Assembly: GCA_034665305.1 (NCBI GenBank)
Contig: JAXDFZ010000020.1
Span: forward strand, 18,807-82,806
Source of the DNA: DASXRU01 sp034665305
GTDB lineage: Bacteria > Acidobacteriota > Blastocatellia > Pyrinomonadales > Pyrinomonadaceae
DNA length: 64,000 bases
Reading direction: 5' to 3'
Positions 44,242 through 53,480 of the stretch are shown one piece after another. The notes beneath the pieces were generated by a model, which was not told where the DNA came from, did no database searches, and saw only the letters and a program-made list of their open reading frames with translations. The position numbers and the translations under genes were made by a program. The number at the start of each line of letters is the position of its first letter. Within the stretch, counting starts at the first letter, position 1.

Positions 44242-45516
44242 TTAGATTTCCAGGCGCGCTCGATCGACATGAAAGCCATTCAGGTTTCCCAAAGCTCCCA
44301 GGGCAATGCTGTCACTGCTAAAACTTTGCTGCGCTATGCGGCGGACGTCTTCCGGAGTTACTGCCTCAACCTTGCGTATGATCTCATCGGATGGAATTCG
44401 CCGGCCATGAATTATTTCCTGACGCGCTAAGGCTCCGGCGCGCGAGCTGGTAGATTCCAGGCTCAACAGAATCGAAGCGATCGCTTGTTGCTTGACGAGA
44501 TCCAGTTCCTCTTTGGCCACCGTCTCGCGCACGATGCGGCGCAACTCAGCCAGCGACAGTTCCAGCACTTCATCGATTTGAGAAGGCGAGGCGCCGGCAT
44601 AGATATTGAAGATGCCGACGTCCGTATAAGTGTTTCCGCCGGCGCCAATTGAATAAGCCAGGCCGCGTTCTTCCCGAACGGACTGCCACAGGCGACTGGA
44701 CGTGCCGCCGCCCATCAGCGAAGCAAGCATGCTGGCCGCGTAGCGATCTTCACTTTTCGCTGAAGGCCAGGGGGTCGCCAGGATCAGGTGGGCCTGTTCC
44801 AACTCGGTTTTTCTCTCGACCAGGATGGGAGCGGCCGCGAGTGGATCCGCCTCCGGCTCAATCGCTTGAATTGCACCAGCTGACGTTTCGCCGAATGCAG
44901 CAACCGCCATCTCAACCAGGCTATCGTGGGCGACATTTCCGGCCGCCGCAATCACCAGATTCGCAGGCGCATAACGCTGTTTGTGAAACGCAACGGTCTT
45001 TGCCTGGTCAAAAGAAGCGACAGTTTCTGCGGTTCCCTCGATAGGTCGCCCCAGCGAATGATTGGGGAAATAAGCTGAGTGGAATCTTTCCGCGAGAAAC
45101 TCTTCCGGAGTGTCTTCGATCATCTTCATTTCTTCGATGATCACCTTCTGCTCGCGCTGTAAATCTTCCTCGTCAAAGCGCGGGTGACAGAGCATGTCCG
45201 AAAGTAAATCGAACGCCTGCGGTAACATCGTGTCCACCACTTTCATGGCAAACCCGGTCATTTCATGACTGGTATACGCATCGATATGTCCGCCCAGCCG
45301 GTCCGATTCGTTGGCAATCTCGCGCGCCGTGCGGCGCTGCGTGCCTTTGAACACCGTATGTTCGATGAAGTGCGAAATACCGTTCAACGCCGGACTTTCA
45401 TTGCGCGACCCGTGACGCAACCAGATGCCTGCGGTGACGGACCGCAGCCCTGCCATGTACTCGGTCAAAACGGTCAGGCCATTTGCGAGTTGGGTTGACT
45501 GCACCTGATTGGTCAT
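44242..45516 (-). CDS. M16-family zinc peptidase
   Basis: This pitrilysin-type peptidase (424 residues) has the inverted zinc motif HFIEH at H49, E52 and H53 within FIEHTVFKGTQ, plus a matching downstream Glu (YTSHEMTGFAMKV..., EDLQREQKVIIEEMKMIEDTP). The size is typical for a single-chain M16 homologue of the PqqL/YmxG (ymfH/mlpA) kind. Cytoplasmic or periplasmic, since no signal peptide is seen. It is followed immediately by the YycJ-like gene. It starts at the first ATG of the conserved region. Confidence 0.9.
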   Translation of the reverse strand: MTNQVQSTQLANGLTVLTEYMAGLRSVTAGIWLRHGSRNESPALNGISHFIEHTVFKGTQRRTAREIANESDRLGGHIDAYTSHEMTGFAMKVVDTMLPQAFDLLSDMLCHPRFDEEDLQREQKVIIEEMKMIEDTPEEFLAERFHSAYFPNHSLGRPIEGTAETVASFDQAKTVAFHKQRYAPANLVIAAAGNVAHDSLVEMAVAAFGETSAGAIQAIEPEADPLAAAPILVERKTELEQAHLILATPWPSAKSEDRYAASMLASLMGGGTSSRLWQSVREERGLAYSIGAGGNTYTDVGIFNIYAGASPSQIDEVLELSLAELRRIVRETVAKEELDLVKQQAIASILLSLESTSSRAGALARQEIIHGRRIPSDEIIRKVEAVTPEDVRRIAQQSFSSDSIALGALGNLNGFHVDRARLEI

Positions 45517-45889
45517 AGTTAAGGAATCGGAAGGCGCCCGTGATCAGTTTCGGTAACGCGATATCCTAACATGGCTCCAAGTGACTACAAAACCGGCACA
45601 TTTCCGGTGGGCCCGATACCGTTGCACGAGCATTCACGGCCACCAGAAGCTTGACAGTCCTTCACTTCTGACTGAGAATAATTCCATTCAAGTGGGTTTA
45701 AACTTAGTCTCCTCGCCAGAGCGTGCGCCCGAGGCATCGGCCTTATTTGAAGCAGAGGGCAACCATAACCCTGTAGCTTTGGCATCTGATGAACCACAAG
45801 CGAACCTTCCCGACTTTACCGGACCAGATCAGTTGTGCGTAGGAAGCGTGGGCACTTTCAGTGAGCGTTCGCCAGGAGGCTCAACCGCG
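45517..45889. other. Gap of 373 bp with no gene
   Basis: This stretch between the divergent M16 and TonB-like genes holds no convincing gene or repeat. A TTGACA occurs at 45651-45656, but no good -10 is seen at 16-18 bases. A frame open from 45581 runs in phase into the following gene, without a signal peptide, and is not used here. Confidence 0.5.
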
Positions 45890-47644
45890 ATGAGAAAAGT
45901 TTTTCGAACAGCGTTGGCCCTGTGGCTGGCAATGGGATTTGGCGGATTGCTGAATTCCCAGGCTGATGCCAAACCCGCTCGAACCCTCGGCACGATTGCC
46001 GGCTCAGTTCGTGACCACAAAGGAATGCCGGTGGCCGGGGTTCTGATTTCCCTTATCCGCGAAGGCGCCGGTAGCGTCACTAAACAGGTCCGCAGCACCG
46101 CGGACGGTAGTTTCTCAGCCAGGATTGCGCCCGGCGTCTACTCGCTGAAGGCAGTGGCCGCTGGGTTCAACGAAGTTCTGTTCGCCTCCGTACAGGTTAG
46201 ACCTTCCGACGAAATCATCTATCGCTTTAATCTGGAACCCACAGGTTCAGGCCGCACCACTGTCGAGCAGCGTCGTGACCGCGACGATGTGAAATGGCGG
46301 CTCCGGTCGGCGCACGGGCAGCGCTCGATTTTTCAGGCCGGTGAGGGCGAGAACGGCGAAATCGCAGACGCCGCCGATGTGGCTGAAGCGAACGGGGCTA
46401 GTGATGAAACTCAACCAGCAGGTGTGGATGAAAAACGTCGCAACCTGACGCGCGGCGTAGTCGAAACCTATTTCAGCAGCGCCACACCGTACGCAAATGG
46501 CTACTCGGGCGTTAACTTTGCCTTTGATTCGCCCGCCGGCGATCGCGTCGAACTGATCTTCGCGGGCCAGACTGGTATCGGCCCCGGTGCTCCGCAGCGA
46601 CTGGAAACTTCAGCGCGCGTCCGTGCCAACAGTCATCATGTGCTGAATTTGAGTGCGGGTGTGGTGCGGCTTCCCGGCGAGAAGAATTTTTCTTCAGCGG
46701 CGACGTCCGAACGTCCGCTGAGTCAGTTTTCCGTCCGCGCCATCGACGAATGGATCGTGCGCGACGGCGTGGTCGTTGTGCTCGGGCTTGATTATTCGCG
46801 CTTTCTGGGCGCCGGCGGCGCGACTTCGATCAGTCCGCGTATCGGACTGCAGTTTGATGCCAATGCGCGCACGCGTTTGAAAGCGGCGTATGCGCCCGGC
46901 GGGAACGACATGGGCGCGCCAAGCACCGTCACGTTTGAAGAGGGTCAGATAGAGTTCAAGCGTCCGGAAATGCAACCGGTAATGCTGGTTGATGGCCAGG
47001 CAGTGATGGAACGCAGCCGCCGTTTCGAGGTTGGCATCGAACGGGTGCTGGACAATGAATCAAGCGTTGAAGCGACCGCGTTTTTTGACACCACCACTGG
47101 CCGCGGGTTGGGTTTATTGAGTACGCCGCTATCGGCGTTCTCCGGCGAGAGTGGCGCGGCGTTGATGAGTGTGGCTCAACAGCAGGGTGCCGCGCGCGGC
47201 CTGCGCGTCGTCTATGCGCGTCGTATCAGCAGCGTCTGGAGTGCCTCCGCAGGCTACTCTTTCGGCCGCGGTCAGCGACTCTCGTCGAACGGCATCACGA
47301 ACCCGGCCGATCTTTTCGATAATGGATTTTTCCAGACCGGCGCAATTCAATTGGATGCCGGGTTGCCGACGGGAACCAACGTGCGGACTGTGTTTCGCTT
47401 CTCGCCGCAGGCTACCGTGTTCGCAATTGATCCGTTTGCCGGACGGCTGGCGGTTTACGATCCTTCTTTGAGCATACAGGTCACGCAGGACTTGCCGACT
47501 TTCGGATTGCCGGTCCGTGCCGAAGCCATAATCGATGCGCGCAACCTGCTGGACTTTCAGCCCCAGACTGACAATGGCGACACGCTAACGCAGGTGGGAT
47601 TTTCGCGGCGTTCGCTCCGCGGTGGTATTTCTCTCAGGTTCTAG
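45890..47644 (+). CDS. TonB-receptor-like outer-membrane barrel with carboxypeptidase regulatory domain
   Basis: This 584-residue outer-membrane protein has a signal peptide (about 1-25), a carboxypeptidase-regulatory-like domain (GTIAGSVRDHKGMPVAGVLISLIREG, about 30-120), a polar linker and then beta-strand-rich sequence (about 200-584) ending SLRGGISLRF, a C-terminal aromatic typical of outer-membrane barrels. No obvious plug domain with a TonB box is seen, so it may be a reduced relative of the TonB-receptor family common in Acidobacteriota. I chose the start 45890 because of the AGGAGG ten bases upstream and the signal peptide beginning there. Confidence 0.82.
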   Translation: MRKVFRTALALWLAMGFGGLLNSQADAKPARTLGTIAGSVRDHKGMPVAGVLISLIREGAGSVTKQVRSTADGSFSARIAPGVYSLKAVAAGFNEVLFASVQVRPSDEIIYRFNLEPTGSGRTTVEQRRDRDDVKWRLRSAHGQRSIFQAGEGENGEIADAADVAEANGASDETQPAGVDEKRRNLTRGVVETYFSSATPYANGYSGVNFAFDSPAGDRVELIFAGQTGIGPGAPQRLETSARVRANSHHVLNLSAGVVRLPGEKNFSSAATSERPLSQFSVRAIDEWIVRDGVVVVLGLDYSRFLGAGGATSISPRIGLQFDANARTRLKAAYAPGGNDMGAPSTVTFEEGQIEFKRPEMQPVMLVDGQAVMERSRRFEVGIERVLDNESSVEATAFFDTTTGRGLGLLSTPLSAFSGESGAALMSVAQQQGAARGLRVVYARRISSVWSASAGYSFGRGQRLSSNGITNPADLFDNGFFQTGAIQLDAGLPTGTNVRTVFRFSPQATVFAIDPFAGRLAVYDPSLSIQVTQDLPTFGLPVRAEAIIDARNLLDFQPQTDNGDTLTQVGFSRRSLRGGISLRF

Positions 47645-47908
47645 CCAAGGGAAAGGTCTCCCAGTCCTTACGAAAACAGGAAGGCCCGATTTGCCCTTGC
47701 AGGCAGATCGCAAACTCTGTCTTACCCCCAATGCTTTCTCCAAAATCTCGGAACAAGTACGAAAACTCGGATGAAGTTTCTCAGGCCAGCGGCAGGTCGA
47801 TCCGCTGATTTGCCGCCATTTCTGTGGAATCTGGTTAAAACCATGCAATCTCTCTTACGGAACCACGCCAGATCGACTCGAGTTTTTAGAGCGAACGTCC
47901 AACCAGCT

Positions 47909-47924
47909 TGGAACATTGCTTGCT
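47909..47924 (+). promoter_or_regulatory. Sigma-54 promoter upstream of sensor kinase
   Basis: TGGAAC-N5-TTGCT has the GG (47910-47911) and GC (47922-47923) dinucleotides ten bases apart, matching the -24/-12 sigma-54 consensus with one change. The kinase starts about 60 bases downstream. The partner regulator encoded next door is a sigma-54 activator, which makes this site more credible. The rest of the gap 47645-47982 has no gene. Confidence 0.7.
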
Positions 47925-47982
47925 TCTCATACTGCGTCGCGGTGTGACTATTTGACGAACTTCTAAAAAAGGGCGAGGTGTT

Positions 47983-50889
47983 GTGAAAGATTCGGTGCTA
48001 ACAACAAGGACTTGGTTGCTGTTGATTGCGATCTCCTTGTTGATCGTTGCCGGGATCTTGAACTTTGGCCAGCGACTGAGGAAACAGCCGCCACCGTGGG
48101 ACGGCGTCACCTGGTCGGATACCAAAGACGGAATCACGGCAACCAGGGTAGAGCCCGGTTCGGCCGGCAGTTTGGCCCGTCTCACTGCTGGGGATCGCTT
48201 GATTGCGATCAGCAAAGACGATCGCAAGTACGAGACGATTGATGACGCCAAGGATGTCCAGATTGTCCTCGAAGAAGCCCGGGCCGGCGGCAATATCCAC
48301 TACCTGATTTACAAACCTTCTTATCCCGAAGACAGTCGTTATTACTTTGCCGACCTCAGCAATCTGGGAATACGGGCAAACTGGCTGCCCCGAGATATCT
48401 ACTTAAATGTGATTGGTTTGATTTGGTTGTTCATCGGCTTCTTTGTGATTTTCAAACAGGGAGGCCGTTCACCCTTTGTCCTGCATTTTGCCTCTGTTTG
48501 TCTGGCCGCCTTTGTTTTTCACTTCTTTACCCCAGTGGGGAGTTACGAAGATCTCGATCTCGTAATAGCGTTCCTGAGAAACTCCGCCTTCATTCTATTC
48601 GCGCCTTTGTTTTTGCACTTCTGCGCCATCTATCCGGCCCGCTATCACTTGTTTGAAAAGAAGAGCTGGCGGGCAATCGCTCTATACATTCCTGCTCTCA
48701 TACTGCTGGTGGTAGCGGCGTTGATCTATTCGCCGTGGGTCCATGCGCCGGCTAACTTTTTCAACGTTTTCTATCGCGTCAGCTTCATTCATTTCGCGGC
48801 CGCCCTGTTGTTGAGCGCCGGTCTCTTAATCCGCAGGTTTGTTAAGAGCAAGAACACAGTCATTCGCCAGCAACTGAAGTGGGTGGTTTGGGGTTCGATT
48901 CTGGCAATCGCCCCGTTCACCTTTCTTTATGCCGTGGGTTTCATCCTGGGAGCAGAGAGCGAGAGCTGGGTAACAGATGTGGCAGTGCTGCCGCTGGTGT
49001 TGATCCCGTTGGCCTTCGGATATTCGGTGGTGCGATATCGCCTGATGGACGTGGAGCTGGTCGTGCGCCGGGTCGCGGTTTACGCGCTGACCACAGCAGC
49101 GATTGCGCTGATGATCGGGTCCGTAGTCTACCTGGCCGGCATTTACGCTCTGAACGGAGAGTTGATCACTTCCGGTGAACTCACGCTTCGCGTGGTGGTC
49201 GCCGTCGTAGTCATGGCAATAATCGTGATCATCGCCGCCCCGGTAAAGAATTTTCTGCAGGAGCGAACGGATCGACTGTTTTATGGTGAGCGCTATGACA
49301 TGCGCAACAGCCTTTTGGATTTTGGCCGCACGCTGTCGGCGACTACGGCGCTCGAACCGCTGCTTGATGGACTCATCAGCCGGCTGCAGCAGGTAATGAA
49401 CGTTGAACGGGTCGCGATTTTTGTGGAAGACGAAAAGGAAGCCGCGGGCTATCGAGTAGCGCGCGCCGCTGGCCTCTCGTCGGTGATGATTGTGCCGCCG
49501 GATTTTCGCGAGATGATCCGCACGCGCTCAGCCGAAACCGGCGTAGTGCGCGCTGACGATCTGGATCTGGTCCCGAACACCACCGGTTTTGTGCGCCGGG
49601 CGTTGCATTACTACGTTCCCTGCGTGGTGCGGGGCCGGATGGTCGCAGTCATTGGCCTGGGCCGCTCAGCCGATGGTGCCTTGTTGTCGTCCGAAGATGT
49701 TGAGATTCTCCGTACAGTCTCCGGCTATGTGGCGGTGGCGATTGAGAACAGCCTGCTCTACCGCGAGCAAGAGCAGCGGGCCGAAGAACTCGAAATGCTG
49801 AAGGAGTTCAATGAGTCGATAGTTGAATCAATCAACGTCGGCCTGATGGCTGTCGATCTCGACGGTTGTGTGACCCGTTTGAACTCTGCGCTCGAAGAAA
49901 TGGTATCCACCAGCCGCGAGGAAGCCATTGGCAAGCGGGTCGAGGATCTGTTCACGGAAGACTTCGCCGAGACATTGAATCAGGTGTTGGGCCCGGATCG
50001 CTGGCGCCTGACGGGCTTGCGGAATATCTACAAGCTGCACACTTCGGTGAAGGCCGGACGCTCGCTCGTGCTGAATATCGCCATTGCGCCACTGCGCGTC
50101 AATTCTCACGAACGAACCGGCGCTCTCGTCGTAATGGAAGATGTGACTTCGCGCATCCGTTTGGAAGAACAGCTGCAGCAGCGCGAGAAGCTTTCCTCAA
50201 TTGGCTTGCTCGCGGCCGGGGTAGCCCACGAAGTGAATACGCCCTTGACCGGAGTTTCTTCATACACGCAGATGCTTTTGGGCATGTTTCCCGAAACCGA
50301 TCCGAAGCACGCTTTGTTGCAAAAGGTCCGGCGCCAGGCCGACCGCGCTACCGATATCGTCAACAACCTCTTGAACTTTTCCCGCACGGGCAGCGCAACG
50401 GAATTCACCGAGGTAGACGTCCATCGCGTACTGGACGACACGTTGCAGTTGCTGGAGCCGCAATTGCGAAGCAGCCAGATCGAAATCGTGCGCCGTTACG
50501 ACCCGGAGAGTCCGAAAGTGTTCGGTAACGCCGGAAAGTTGCAGCAGGTCTTCACGAACCTTTTATTGAATGCGCGCGATTCGATTGTCGGCGGCGGCCG
50601 CATTACGCTGGCCACGACTTCCAACGGACACGACGAGGCGATGGTGGTCCAGATTTCAGACACCGGAGTCGGTATCGATCCGGCAAACGTTGCCAAGATC
50701 TACGATCCCTTCTACACCACGAAGGGCGTAGGCCAGGGAACCGGTTTGGGGCTGGCAGTTTCTTATGGGATCGTGCAGGAACATTCCGGCCGCATCTCCG
50801 TTAGCAGCGCTCCCGGTCGCGGTACGACCTTCCGCATCACTCTTCCAACAGCACATTCACGACAGCGCCTGCAGGCGGTCGCGCAATAA
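47983..50889 (+). CDS. Multidomain sensor histidine kinase
   Basis: This 968-residue kinase starts with GTG. Domains in order: an N-terminal membrane helix (about 10-27), a PDZ-like domain (about 45-110), eight further membrane helices (about 140-420), a GAF-like domain (about 450-610), a PAS domain (about 620-730), HisKA with H749 in LLAAGVAHEVNTPL, and HATPase_c with the N box NLLLNARDSI and G boxes DTGVGID and GTGLGL. The PDZ plus polytopic layout suggests it senses an extracytoplasmic signal. The regulator encoded 380 bases downstream on the same strand is the likely partner. A sigma-54 site upstream suggests autoregulation. Confidence 0.9.
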   Translation: MKDSVLTTRTWLLLIAISLLIVAGILNFGQRLRKQPPPWDGVTWSDTKDGITATRVEPGSAGSLARLTAGDRLIAISKDDRKYETIDDAKDVQIVLEEARAGGNIHYLIYKPSYPEDSRYYFADLSNLGIRANWLPRDIYLNVIGLIWLFIGFFVIFKQGGRSPFVLHFASVCLAAFVFHFFTPVGSYEDLDLVIAFLRNSAFILFAPLFLHFCAIYPARYHLFEKKSWRAIALYIPALILLVVAALIYSPWVHAPANFFNVFYRVSFIHFAAALLLSAGLLIRRFVKSKNTVIRQQLKWVVWGSILAIAPFTFLYAVGFILGAESESWVTDVAVLPLVLIPLAFGYSVVRYRLMDVELVVRRVAVYALTTAAIALMIGSVVYLAGIYALNGELITSGELTLRVVVAVVVMAIIVIIAAPVKNFLQERTDRLFYGERYDMRNSLLDFGRTLSATTALEPLLDGLISRLQQVMNVERVAIFVEDEKEAAGYRVARAAGLSSVMIVPPDFREMIRTRSAETGVVRADDLDLVPNTTGFVRRALHYYVPCVVRGRMVAVIGLGRSADGALLSSEDVEILRTVSGYVAVAIENSLLYREQEQRAEELEMLKEFNESIVESINVGLMAVDLDGCVTRLNSALEEMVSTSREEAIGKRVEDLFTEDFAETLNQVLGPDRWRLTGLRNIYKLHTSVKAGRSLVLNIAIAPLRVNSHERTGALVVMEDVTSRIRLEEQLQQREKLSSIGLLAAGVAHEVNTPLTGVSSYTQMLLGMFPETDPKHALLQKVRRQADRATDIVNNLLNFSRTGSATEFTEVDVHRVLDDTLQLLEPQLRSSQIEIVRRYDPESPKVFGNAGKLQQVFTNLLLNARDSIVGGGRITLATTSNGHDEAMVVQISDTGVGIDPANVAKIYDPFYTTKGVGQGTGLGLAVSYGIVQEHSGRISVSSAPGRGTTFRITLPTAHSRQRLQAVAQ

Positions 50890-50944
50890 GTAAACTTTAG
50901 AGGCTGGGCGCGAGGAAGCCAGCGACTTGCGTTTTGTGAGGCCC

Positions 50945-51184
50945 AGTAGCCGCGGAGCGGCCGGCAGCATAAAGCCTGGGGTGAAGCGTAGCGGAGCCCC
51001 AGGATCCAGACACCAATTATGACGTGAGCCCGCGAAGCGGGCGATGGCCGCCGTAGTTACAGGTGTCAAGGGTGATGATTCGGCTGTCGGCCGCTTCGCG
51101 GACTCTCCATCTTTCCAACGTTGGTTCCCTGGGGTTCCGCTTCGCTTCACCCCAGGCTTTATGCTGCCGGCCGCTTCGCGGGCT
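50945..51184. repeat. Large palindrome between kinase and regulator genes
   Basis: Arms of about 58 bp (50945-51004 and 51127-51184) share AGCCGCGGAGCGGCCGGCAG and GCATAAAGCCTGGGGTGAAGCG in inverted orientation. A smaller AGCCCGCGAAGCGGGC hairpin lies between. This fills most of the 379-bp gap and separates the two-component genes. Confidence 0.85.
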
Positions 51185-51268
51185 GAAGATGGCGTTCCTG
51201 CAAATGGCTTTTTGCTTCTCTCTGATGGTAATCTCACTTTTCCCCGGATACTTTCTAAGGCTGAAACG

Positions 51269-52723
51269 ATGATTTCCGATAGTGCACCCGCAAAAGTGAA
51301 GGCTGAAAGACGCACCGCCAAAAAAGGCTCAGTCCTGGTCGTGGATGATGAAGAAATCATGCGCGACGTGCTGGAGACGCTGCTTTCGGCAGAGGGTTAC
51401 CGCGTCGATCTTGCGAAAACCGGCGAGGAAGGTCTGGACGCCTACGGCCGCCGCTCTTACGACGTAGTCCTGCTGGACGTTTCCATGCCTGGCATTGGGG
51501 GCTTGCGCGCGCTCGAGGGCTTTTTGAAACTCGATGCCGACGCGGTCGTCGTGATGATCACCGCCTACGCGACCTTTGATACCGCGATTGCCGCGTGGGA
51601 ACGGGGAGCGTTTGGTTGTATCCGCAAGCCGTTTCAAAACGAGCAAATCATTGCTACCGCCGCCGCCGGCATCAAGCGAAGGCGCAAAGAAGAAGAACGC
51701 CGCACGTTGCGCCGGGCCATGAGCCGTGCTGTCGATCGCGGCGCAATCGTGGGCCGCTCGGACATCATGCAGGAAGTCTTTCGCCTGGTTGAACAGGTGG
51801 CGCCGGCCCGTTCCACCATTCTGATCACTGGCGAAAGCGGCACCGGTAAAGAACTGATTGCCCAGGCAATCCATGAAGCAAGTCCGCGCGCCGGAAAACC
51901 ATTTGTTACCGTTAACAGCTCCAACATTCCTTCAGAGCTTTTGGAGTCGGAACTGTTCGGCCACACGCGGGGCGCGTTCACCGGCGCGGTCGCGGCGAAA
52001 AAGGGTCTGTTTGAAGTTGCGGACAACGGATCGATTTTTCTTGATGAGATTGGTGACATCCCACCGGAAACGCAGGCGCGCTTGTTGCGCGTGATTCAGG
52101 AGAGGGAATTCACACCGCTGGGCGACACCAACCCGAGGCGCGTCGATGTACGCATCATCGCAGCCACGAATATTGAGTTGCGAGAGGCAGTGAAGCAGGG
52201 CACGTTCCGCGAGGATCTCTACTATCGTCTTTCCGTAGTGCCGATTGAGTTGCCGCCCCTACGCGATCGTCGCGAAGACATTCTCCCGCTGGCCCAGCAT
52301 TTCATACGCAAGTACAACGAAGAGAACGGGCGCAAAGTGTCTGAGCAGATCGCGCCGGAGGTACTGGCGCTGCTGGAGGCTTATTCGTGGCCGGGAAATG
52401 TGCGCGAACTGGAGAACGCCATCGAGCGCGCAGTGGTCATCGCGCCCGGAGACGAGATTACGCGCGAATGCCTGCGCACCGAAGTTAGCGATCCCGAAGC
52501 CGCACTTGCGGTCGCTCGCGCCTCAGCCGGCAGCGCTGCCGCGTTGGACATTGGCCGTGGCGTTAATTTCTACGATGAAGTGCGCCGGTTTGAAATCGAC
52601 TTGATTCGGCGTGCTCTGGAACAGACCGTCGGCCATCAGTCGCGCGCGGCGCGGCTGCTGGGAATGAATCCCACTACGCTTAATTCAAAGATTAAGACGT
52701 ACAACATTAATCTCAGGCCCTAA
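51269..52723 (+). CDS. Sigma-54-dependent NtrC-family response regulator
   Basis: This 484-residue regulator has an N-terminal receiver domain (D70 phosphoacceptor in DVVLLDVSMPG), the AAA+ sigma-54 interaction domain with Walker A GESGTGKE, the GAFTGA loop (RGAFTGAVAAKKG) and FLDEIGDIPPETQARLL, and a C-terminal Fis-type HTH (HQSRAARLLGMNPTTLNSKI). I chose 51269; the frame extends upstream into the palindrome, which would be an odd N-terminus. It is the partner of the sensor kinase and should activate sigma-54 promoters, possibly including the one before the kinase. Confidence 0.94.
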   Translation: MISDSAPAKVKAERRTAKKGSVLVVDDEEIMRDVLETLLSAEGYRVDLAKTGEEGLDAYGRRSYDVVLLDVSMPGIGGLRALEGFLKLDADAVVVMITAYATFDTAIAAWERGAFGCIRKPFQNEQIIATAAAGIKRRRKEEERRTLRRAMSRAVDRGAIVGRSDIMQEVFRLVEQVAPARSTILITGESGTGKELIAQAIHEASPRAGKPFVTVNSSNIPSELLESELFGHTRGAFTGAVAAKKGLFEVADNGSIFLDEIGDIPPETQARLLRVIQEREFTPLGDTNPRRVDVRIIAATNIELREAVKQGTFREDLYYRLSVVPIELPPLRDRREDILPLAQHFIRKYNEENGRKVSEQIAPEVLALLEAYSWPGNVRELENAIERAVVIAPGDEITRECLRTEVSDPEAALAVARASAGSAAALDIGRGVNFYDEVRRFEIDLIRRALEQTVGHQSRAARLLGMNPTTLNSKIKTYNINLRP

Positions 52724-52727
52724 GGAT

Positions 52728-52879
52728 TAGTTTCGAGTTTCGGGTCTCGAGTTTCGAGTTCGAATGCCTCGCGGTGAGTGAAAACTTCGCAACGGCTCGA
52801 ACTGAACCTGAACTGCAGATCTCCGAACTCGAAACTCGAAACTCGAAACTCGAAACTCGAAACCCGAAACTCGAAACTT
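52728..52879. repeat. Heptamer arrays (GAAACTC) as inverted pair
   Basis: GTTTCGA units (52728-52762) pair with at least six GAAACTC units (52825-52879). If translated, the right array would read as LETRNSK repeats fused to the HxlR regulator; I consider it untranslated. It ends six bases before the HxlR start codon. Confidence 0.88.
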
Positions 52880-52885
52880 CCAAGC

Positions 52886-53344
52886 ATGCGACGACGTGAA
52901 GGTGATGGTTGTCCGATCGCGGGGGCGCTGCAACTTGTCGGCGATAAGTGGACCATGCTTGTCGTGCGCGACCTCGCCAACGGCCCGAAGCGGACTACCG
53001 ATCTGCTGGCCGCGCTCCATCCCATCAGCAGTCGCACCCTGCTGGGACGCTTGCGCGATATGGAGCAAGACGAACTGGTAACGCGCGAGGATTTTCATGA
53101 GAACCCACCACGAGTTGAATACGCATTAACCGCGAAGGCCGAAGCCCTCTTCCCGTTGCTGGATGTCCTGCGCAAACTCGGCCAGGCGCTGGATTGTAAC
53201 GAGTGTGAAGATCGCCGCGAACGCCTCGGTTTCTACTGCGAGTTTTGCCCCCTCACGCCGCTGCCTAAAACCTTCGTAGCCGAACCTGAGCGAGCTCCGA
53301 AACCTCCGCGCCGCGAACTCGACGATCAGATCGTGTTGTTGTAG
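52886..53344 (+). CDS. HxlR-family transcriptional regulator with C-terminal Cys cluster
   Basis: This 152-residue winged-helix regulator has the HxlR pattern CPIAGALQLVGDKWTMLVVRDL (C9 is the usual redox or ligand Cys) and TLLGRLRDMEQDELV. Unusually, a C-terminal extension carries two CxxC pairs, C104/C107 (CNEC) and C118/C121 (CEFC), which could bind zinc or iron-sulfur. It precedes trxB convergently, consistent with a redox-responsive regulator, but targets are unknown. The start lies six bases after a heptamer array and no Shine-Dalgarno is present. The TAG stop is within a TTGTAGGG repeat. Confidence 0.88.
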   Translation: MRRREGDGCPIAGALQLVGDKWTMLVVRDLANGPKRTTDLLAALHPISSRTLLGRLRDMEQDELVTREDFHENPPRVEYALTAKAEALFPLLDVLRKLGQALDCNECEDRRERLGFYCEFCPLTPLPKTFVAEPERAPKPPRRELDDQIVLL

Positions 53345-53350
53345 GGAAAT

Positions 53351-53446
53351 TGTTGTAGGGCTGGAACTCCGTGGCCACCCCATTTTCGTGAAATTAAAGT
53401 TTGGCGGAAAGAAAGAGGGGCGGCCACGGAGTGCCGCCCCTACAAC
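53351..53446. repeat. GTTGTAGGGGCG palindrome, copy 2
   Basis: TTGTAGGGCTGGAACTCCGTGGCCACCC pairs with GGGCGGCCACGGAGTGCCGCCCCTACAAC. The HxlR stop codon (53342-53344) is in the TTGTAGG motif just before it. It resembles the element at 41433-41539. Confidence 0.8.
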
Positions 53447-53450
53447 CTAA

Positions 53451-53480
53451 CCTCTTGTCTCCAGCCCTTAGTCTCTGGCC
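53451..53480. repeat. Heptamer array at the trxB 3' end
   Basis: CCTCTTG-TCTCCAG-CCCTTAG-TCTCTGG units overlap the end of trxB, whose TAA stop (53468-53470) is inside the array. Confidence 0.7.

Noticed and set aside
45581..45889. N-terminal extension of the TonB-like protein
   Set aside because: A signal peptide and strong ribosome site start at 45890; the extension has no such features.
52778..52885. N-terminal extension of the HxlR regulator with LETRNSK repeats
   Set aside because: The codons are simply the GAAACTC heptamer array; the HxlR domain begins at 52886.
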